Below, one piece after another: positions 5,194 through 10,344 of a DNA stretch of 10,344 bases. Within the stretch, counting starts at the first letter, position 1, and every line of letters begins with the position of its first letter. Below the pieces are notes generated by a model. That model did not search any database and was not told the origin of the DNA. It worked only from the letters and a program-made list of their open reading frames with translations. The position numbers and the translations under genes were made by a program. Location: positions 1 through 10,344 of the forward strand of contig JAGLQA010000414.1 of assembly GCA_023137075.1 (NCBI GenBank), written 5' to 3'. Source of the stretch: Candidatus Aminicenantota bacterium (GTDB lineage: Bacteria > Acidobacteriota > Aminicenantia > UBA2199).

Positions 5194-8100
5194 TTGAAGA
5201 AAGTGAATGTGAGAAAATATGTAGAAAGGCGTGAATTTGCGGTTTTTATCGTAATCTCTCTATTTTTCCTGGTTGTCTCGCATTTGTCCGCGGCAGATGA
5301 CCTTTTAAAATTTGAACATATCGGCAGCAGCCTGGGATTTCCCCAGGAAGGAAATGTCTTATATATCTATCAGGATAGTAGAGGTTTCCTCTGGTTCGGC
5401 ACCCATAACGGTGTGAATAAGTTTGACGGTTATACGTTTACCGTATTCCAGCATAAACCCGATGATCCCAACAGCCCCGGTCATAGGATTATTCGCTGTA
5501 TTTATGAAGACCTGGAGGGCACTTTGTGGTTCGGCACTGAAAGCAGCTTAGATAAATTCGACCGGGGTAACGACACCTTTTCCCATTATCGCACCCCTAT
5601 TAAAGGGTTGACCTCTTCAAGTTACACACCCGTTTATTCGATCATCGAATCACCGGCTGATCCCGGAATTTTATACTTAGGCACGATGAATGGGTTGGTT
5701 CGATTTGATAAAAAAATGGAAACATTCACAACGGTGCCGGCTTTTTCCGACTACCCTGCCGGGCAGGCGGAAAACCTGGCGGCGGCGATTTTAGAGACTT
5801 CTCCGGGAATATTATGGATTTCCTCCTTTAACGGGTTGTTTAAATATGACCTGAAGACAAAGGTTATTACCAAATATAAACACGATCCGGAGGTTCCCGG
5901 CAGCCTGTCATCCGACTATGTTTACTGCTTGCAAAAATCTTCCGTGGAACCGGGATTGCTGTGGATCGGAACCTGGAAGGGCTTGAATAAGTTCGATACA
6001 AAAAAAGAGACCTTTACGCATTACCGGCATGATCCGCTGAATCCTTCCAGCCTGAGTCATGATGTTATCCGGACGATTTGCGAGTCACCGGTAGAGCGGG
6101 GAATCTTATGGTTAGGAACCTTCGGGGGCGGCATAAATAAATTTGATGCCAATACCGGTAAATGTCTCCGTTTTAAACATAACTCCAATGATATTAATAG
6201 TCCCGGAAGCGATACGATTCTCTCCGTTTACCAGGATCTATCCGGTGTGCTCTGGGCGGGAACCCGGTTTATGGGATTATACCGGGCAGACACAACAGCC
6301 CGGAAATTTATCCATTATCATGTCAGGCCGAACACACAGGAAGGATTAAGCGATAATCTTGTCTTCTCGATTCTCGAATCACCTTCCATGCCGGGAATTT
6401 TCTGGATCGGCACGGCCGATGGGCTAAACAGATTTGACCGTGAAACCGGAATTTTCACCCTATACCGCAGTAAGCCGGGTAATCCCAACAGCCTGAGCAG
6501 CAGCGACATTCGCCAGGTTTATGAATGCCCCTCGCTTCCCGGTATATTATGGATTGGAACCGAATTAAGAGAAATATGTAAGTTTGATCCGAAAAAAAAC
6601 AGCTATGTTAAGTATGAACACGATCCGAAAAATGAAAATACTCCCACGCCGCACTTAGCGAGCACGTTCCATGAATCCCTGGATCATCCCGGGGTATTAT
6701 GGATTGCCACCCGGGGCGGGGGTATTACACGCATGGATATCGCCGAGGAGACCTTCACCACCTATCTCTTCGATTCTGAGGAGTCAAAAATCCGTCATAA
6801 GAATCAAATTCTCGATATATACGAGTCTCGCGGCGAACCCGGTATCTTATGGTTGGCAAGCTACAGCAGCGGCCTGATCAGGTTCGATACAAAGGCCGGA
6901 AAATTTGCCCGTTATCTGAAGACTCCCGGGGATACCAATTCGATATTATGCGTTTACGGTCCCCCGCAAAACCCGGGTATTTTATGGTTAGGCGCCATCA
7001 GGGGGCTGGTAAAATTTGATATTAAGAGCGGTTTGTCTGTCGCTTTTCCGGGCTTTGGATCTTTGCCCGGGTACATAGTTAAAGGGATATTACAGGATAA
7101 ACGGAAAAATCTCTGGCTCAGTACGGATAACGGGTTATTAAAATTTAATCCGGAGAATGGAAAAATAAAGAGATACGATAAACGGGATGGGCTGCAAGGC
7201 AATGAGTTTTCCCGGGCCACCTGTAAAAGCCGGAGCGGGGAAATGTTTTTCGGCGGTTTTGACGGCTTCAATTCCTTCTTCCCATCCCGGATCAAAGAAA
7301 ATCCCTACGTTCCGCCAATCGTGATAACCGGTTTCCGGGTATTTAACAAACCGGTAAAAGCCGGCACCGCCGGCAGGGACGGCCGTATCATCTTGAAACA
7401 GAATATTTCAGAGGAAAAACAGGTGCAATTGTCCTATAAAGTCCGGGTGTTCACCTTTGAATTTGCCGCATTGAGTTACTCCCTGCCCGAAAAAAACAGC
7501 TTCGCCTGCAAGATGGAAGGCTTTGACAAGGAATGGGTGGACTGCGGTACCAGGAGATCCGCCACTTATACCGGTCTGAGTCCCGGCTCCTATATTTTCA
7601 GGGTAAAAGGTTCGAATAATGACGGGATCTGGAATGAAGAAGGCGCCTCTATTCGTGTTATCATTACCCCTCCCTGGTGGCGGACCATCTGGGCCTACGC
7701 CCTTTATATTATCCTGCTGGCAGCGGCAGTCATAACTCTCAACCGGTGGCAGCGGGCCCGGCTGATACAACGAGAACAGGATAAAGCGAAAGTCCGGGAA
7801 GCTGAACTGAGAGCCCAGGCGGCCGATGCCCGGACCCGGGCGGTAGAAGCGGAAAACAGGCGAAAGTCCCAGGAACTCGAAGGGGCCCGGAAGCTGCAGC
7901 TTTCCATGCTCCCGGAAAAAGTACCGGAACAGGGGAACTTTGATATAGCCGTATATATGAATACCGCCCATGAAGTCGGCGGTGATTATTATGATTTTTT
8001 TACAGATGAAAAGGGCATATTGATCACAGCCATCGGGGATGCCACCGGCCACGGGTTAAAGGCCGGCCACATGGTTTCCATCATGAAGGGAATATTATTA

Positions 8101-8589
8101 AGCGGAGACCTGACCCGGCAATTGGACATGGCCGCTTTTTTTAACAAGAGTACCCGGACTATCAAGCAGATGCATTTGGAAAATTTGTTTATGGCCTTAA
8201 CCCTGGTCAAACTTAAGAATAACCGGGCAGATATAACCTCCGCCGGGATGCCCCCGGTTTATTTGCTCAGGGAGGCAGGCGGAAGGGTGGAAGATATCCT
8301 GCTGAAAGCGCCGCCCCTCGGTGCATTTAATGATTTTTCTTATCCCGCCAAAGAGGTGGAATTGAGCCCGGGTGACACGCTCCTTCTCCTTTCCGACGGG
8401 TTACCGGAATTGTTCGACAGGAAAGGCAGAATGTTCGGGTATTCTCGCGTTAAAAGAATATTTGAAAAAGCAGTCGGCAAAACACCGGAACAAATTATCG
8501 CGCACTTAGTCGACGCTGCCGAAACCTGGCTTGACGGCAAGGCCCGGGACGACGATATTACTTTCGTCGTCCTGAAAGTAAAGTCCTGA
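5194..8589 (+). CDS. membrane propeller sensor with SpoIIE/PP2C phosphatase output
   Basis: A 1131-residue protein from TTG 5194, chosen because GAGG (5182-5185) lies 8 nt upstream and because the upstream in-frame ATG at 5140 sits inside the -10 box. After a basic N-terminus and signal anchor (EFAVFIVISLFFLVVSHLSA) come fourteen Reg_prop blades (~64-700; PGILWIGT..GLNKFD type), a Y_Y_Y domain (~743-825, with GFDKEWVDCG and PGSYIFRVKG), one membrane segment (~828-850), a charged coiled coil (~853-895), and a SpoIIE/RsbU-type PPM phosphatase (~893-1131). The phosphatase looks intact: metal-binding Asp in EVGGDYYDFF (Asp931), IGDATGHGLKAG (Asp949), LLSDGLPE (Asp1068) and the terminal DDDITF (Asp1119-1121). 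The family dephosphorylates STAS-domain anti-anti-sigma factors in partner switching; no STAS or anti-sigma kinase gene is in the window, so the substrate is unknown. It is divergent from a paralogous AraC-output sensor of similar outer design. Confidence 0.9.
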   Translation: MKKVNVRKYVERREFAVFIVISLFFLVVSHLSAADDLLKFEHIGSSLGFPQEGNVLYIYQDSRGFLWFGTHNGVNKFDGYTFTVFQHKPDDPNSPGHRIIRCIYEDLEGTLWFGTESSLDKFDRGNDTFSHYRTPIKGLTSSSYTPVYSIIESPADPGILYLGTMNGLVRFDKKMETFTTVPAFSDYPAGQAENLAAAILETSPGILWISSFNGLFKYDLKTKVITKYKHDPEVPGSLSSDYVYCLQKSSVEPGLLWIGTWKGLNKFDTKKETFTHYRHDPLNPSSLSHDVIRTICESPVERGILWLGTFGGGINKFDANTGKCLRFKHNSNDINSPGSDTILSVYQDLSGVLWAGTRFMGLYRADTTARKFIHYHVRPNTQEGLSDNLVFSILESPSMPGIFWIGTADGLNRFDRETGIFTLYRSKPGNPNSLSSSDIRQVYECPSLPGILWIGTELREICKFDPKKNSYVKYEHDPKNENTPTPHLASTFHESLDHPGVLWIATRGGGITRMDIAEETFTTYLFDSEESKIRHKNQILDIYESRGEPGILWLASYSSGLIRFDTKAGKFARYLKTPGDTNSILCVYGPPQNPGILWLGAIRGLVKFDIKSGLSVAFPGFGSLPGYIVKGILQDKRKNLWLSTDNGLLKFNPENGKIKRYDKRDGLQGNEFSRATCKSRSGEMFFGGFDGFNSFFPSRIKENPYVPPIVITGFRVFNKPVKAGTAGRDGRIILKQNISEEKQVQLSYKVRVFTFEFAALSYSLPEKNSFACKMEGFDKEWVDCGTRRSATYTGLSPGSYIFRVKGSNNDGIWNEEGASIRVIITPPWWRTIWAYALYIILLAAAVITLNRWQRARLIQREQDKAKVREAELRAQAADARTRAVEAENRRKSQELEGARKLQLSMLPEKVPEQGNFDIAVYMNTAHEVGGDYYDFFTDEKGILITAIGDATGHGLKAGHMVSIMKGILLSGDLTRQLDMAAFFNKSTRTIKQMHLENLFMALTLVKLKNNRADITSAGMPPVYLLREAGGRVEDILLKAPPLGAFNDFSYPAKEVELSPGDTLLLLSDGLPELFDRKGRMFGYSRVKRIFEKAVGKTPEQIIAHLVDAAETWLDGKARDDDITFVVLKVKS
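5383..7290 (+). repeat. fourteen coded Reg_prop blade repeats (SpoIIE sensor)
   Basis: Tandem protein repeats of about 43-52 residues with a G.LWIGT..GLNKFD core. Many carry a longer inter-strand loop such as YRHDPLNPSSLSHD, which is absent from the divergent AraC-type paralogue. The strands before the next core often read ESP..PGILW. Blade 14 (GEMFFGGFDGFNSFF) is degenerate and leads to the Y_Y_Y domain. The count matches two seven-bladed propellers. Confidence 0.8.
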
Positions 8590-8656
8590 CGATTTTTTCA
8601 TTATAGAACAAATTTCAAAAAATTTCGTATTAAAGATATTAAAAAAGGAGGATCTA

Positions 8657-10315
8657 ATGAAAAAAATATCTACCATTTTAACAATTGTTATTTTTTGCGC
8701 AGCCTTTACACTGCTGCCCACCCGGCCGCTGCAAGCGAAAAAAATCGTACCTGCAGAGAAAAACAGTTTCGCTCAAGTAACCAGAAACCTGGATCCGGGC
8801 GGAGACTTTTATTTGTACATGAGTTCGGAGAAATCCATTAAATTCATGCAAAATTTTTTAGAGGTTATCAAGGATATAGCTGTCATCGAAGCCAAGAAAC
8901 CGTCCGAAAAACAGGAAATCGAGGTTGGGCTCAATCTCGTCGACAAGCTGTTGAAGGACAGCGGCCTGTTTGAGATCAGTGGAATCGGGATGAGTTCCAT
9001 TAAAATGAAGAACGGGTTTAACCATGAGAAAACGGTTATTCATCACTATAAAGGGATGGGTAAAGGTTTAATGTGGCATCTTTCAGAGGCGAACCCTCAT
9101 GCTTTTGATTCGCAAAAATTGCTGCCCGCAAACACCGCATTTGCCGGCTTTTCCGATTCTAAATTGGACTACCTATGGCAGTGGATCCGGAAAGTGGCGG
9201 CCGAATCGGGAATCCCGAAACTTCAACAAGGAATCGGCATGGTTACCCCTATGTTAAAGAATAAGGGGATAGACTTAGACGTATTACTCGGTTCCCTCGG
9301 GGGACAAAGCGGGATTATCTTAACGTTAGACGATACGAAAATGTGCAAAATCCCGGTAAAGGGTTTAAACCTTGAATTCCCGGAACCGGCACTGGCAATA
9401 GTCATTTATGTAAAAGATGATTCTATCTTCAACCTGCTGCAAAAAGTAATCCCGGTACCACCGCAAGTTGACGGTAATATGAAGAAGATCGTCGGACCCG
9501 TTATTCCGTTACCCATTCCCGTTAATCCTATGGTTGTGCAAAAAGATAATTTGCTGATTTTTGCCTCCAACGGTAAAATTATGGATGAGATATTGGCCGG
9601 CAAGAAGGGATTGAGCGGGAGCGCCGAGTTTAAGAACCTCTCTGTCAATATGCCCGGCAAAGGTAATAGTTATACCTTCTTGAGTTCGAAGATTTTCAAA
9701 ACGATTACCGCTATCCAGGCTAAAGCGATTGCCATGTCTAAGAACAAAGAAGAGAAAGCCATTTATGCGGCCTTTGAACGTCTCAACCTTATGCCCAAGG
9801 ACCTGGCCTTCTACAGTGTAAAACAAAACACTGCCGAAGGATTTATCTATACTTCCAATAACAATTTGCCCCTGGGCGGTTCTGCCATTCTCCCGGCCCT
9901 TGCGGTTGGTGGAATTGTCGCGGCTATCGCAATCCCGAATACGCTTACGGCCTTGCAGAAAGGGAAGCAGAAAGCCACCATGGGCGATATGAAGACGATT
10001 TCCCTTGCCCTCGAGGCCTATATTGCCGATAAGGGACACGCGCCCAAGGGAGAATCGTTGGTTGATATCCGGTCGCAATTGGAGCCCCAATATATCAAAA
10101 GACTTCCCCTCAAAGATGCCTGGGGTTTTAAATTCCATTATACCGGCGGTAAGGCTGGCAGTGAAAAAGCCTATTGTATCGGTTCCGGCGGTAAGGATGG
10201 GGTTTTCAAAGGCTGGGAACAGGGCGGTTTTTATAAAGTAAAAGATATCAAACATTTTGGAAAAGATATTATTTTATGCAGCGGACGATTTACTCTGGGC
10301 CCCAAAGTAAAATAA
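8657..10315 (+). CDS. exported protein with C-terminal GspG-like pseudopilin fold
   Basis: A 552-residue protein with a strong start (GGAGG at 8647-8651, 5 nt before ATG) and a Sec signal peptide ending near residue 27 (LQA/KK). Residues ~40-400 form a long domain recalling DUF3352-like exported proteins (LLPANTAFAGF near 155), a weak resemblance only. At 411-428 comes a pilin-like hydrophobic helix (ILPALAVGGIVAAIAIPN), then an amphipathic stretch (KGKQKATMGDMKTISLALEA), the PLKDAWG turn (484-490) and the GSGGKDG loop (509-515) that resembles the calcium loop of major pseudopilin GspG. The tail KDIILCSGRF also fits bacterial GspG-like proteins. A prepilin peptidase site (G/FTLIE) is not present. 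The combination looks like a fusion or domain capture, and the pilin-like helix is internal rather than N-terminal. It lies 67 bp after the phosphatase sensor gene with no terminator seen between, so co-transcription is possible. Function unknown. Confidence 0.8.
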   Translation: MKKISTILTIVIFCAAFTLLPTRPLQAKKIVPAEKNSFAQVTRNLDPGGDFYLYMSSEKSIKFMQNFLEVIKDIAVIEAKKPSEKQEIEVGLNLVDKLLKDSGLFEISGIGMSSIKMKNGFNHEKTVIHHYKGMGKGLMWHLSEANPHAFDSQKLLPANTAFAGFSDSKLDYLWQWIRKVAAESGIPKLQQGIGMVTPMLKNKGIDLDVLLGSLGGQSGIILTLDDTKMCKIPVKGLNLEFPEPALAIVIYVKDDSIFNLLQKVIPVPPQVDGNMKKIVGPVIPLPIPVNPMVVQKDNLLIFASNGKIMDEILAGKKGLSGSAEFKNLSVNMPGKGNSYTFLSSKIFKTITAIQAKAIAMSKNKEEKAIYAAFERLNLMPKDLAFYSVKQNTAEGFIYTSNNNLPLGGSAILPALAVGGIVAAIAIPNTLTALQKGKQKATMGDMKTISLALEAYIADKGHAPKGESLVDIRSQLEPQYIKRLPLKDAWGFKFHYTGGKAGSEKAYCIGSGGKDGVFKGWEQGGFYKVKDIKHFGKDIILCSGRFTLGPKVK

Positions 10316-10344
10316 CCGGAACTTACGATCGCTCGCTGAGATTT

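Noticed and set aside
7408..8052. 214-codon minus-strand ORF
   Set aside because: Antisense to the Y_Y_Y/membrane/phosphatase part of the SpoIIE sensor, without family motifs.
9509..10255. 248-codon minus-strand ORF
   Set aside because: It lies wholly inside the pilin-fold gene on the opposite strand, has no SD or recognisable domain, and reads like antisense of a well-supported gene.
1..10344. CRISPR arrays, insertion sequences, tRNA or rRNA genes
   Set aside because: I looked for direct DNA repeats with regular spacers, transposase motifs, terminal inverted repeats and RNA-gene signatures on both strands and saw none.

Overview
This window looks like a chromosomal stretch of a Gram-negative, SD-using bacterium of moderate GC. 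The mix of genes (Reg_prop/Y_Y_Y propeller sensors, a SpoIIE phosphatase, an AvrRpt2-type papain-like protease, a GspG-like pseudopilin fold) suggests a member of the Acidobacteriota/Aminicenantota group. That placement is inference from gene content, not proof. Strong Shine-Dalgarno sequences (AAGGAGG type) and sigma70-like boxes argue against Bacteroidota, which share the propeller-sensor style but rarely use SD motifs.

Layout, left to right. (1) 1-468, minus: the N-terminal 156 codons of an S-methyl-5'-thioadenosine phosphorylase, cut by the window edge, with a good sigma70-like promoter. (2) 732-1993, minus: a two-gene secreted operon, an uncharacterised exported protein followed 11 bp later by a papain-like cysteine protease of the AvrRpt2/C70 type. 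A 27-codon ORF with its own SD lies just upstream. (3) 2261-5005, minus: a 914-residue membrane protein with a 14-blade propeller, a Y_Y_Y domain, one membrane segment and a cytoplasmic AraC-type HTH, without kinase or receiver. (4) 5194-8589, plus and divergent: a 1131-residue paralogous sensor with the same outer part (14 blades, Y_Y_Y, membrane segment) that ends in a coiled coil and an intact SpoIIE/PP2C phosphatase domain. (5) 8657-10315, plus: an exported 552-residue protein whose C-terminal third is a GspG-like pseudopilin fold, placed after a long domain I do not recognise with certainty.

The most striking part is the head-to-head pair of sensors. They share one outer architecture but have two different one-step outputs, direct DNA binding and Ser/Thr dephosphorylation. 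The roughly 190-bp space between their starts carries an extended -10 promoter for the phosphatase gene, a dyad over that promoter, and a possible leaderless promoter for the AraC gene. My working idea is that the pair senses a common class of extracellular or periplasmic ligand and controls nearby exported proteins (the protease pair and the pilin-fold protein). The sequence shows the architecture and arrangement. The ligand, the targets and the partner-switch proteins for the phosphatase are not visible here.
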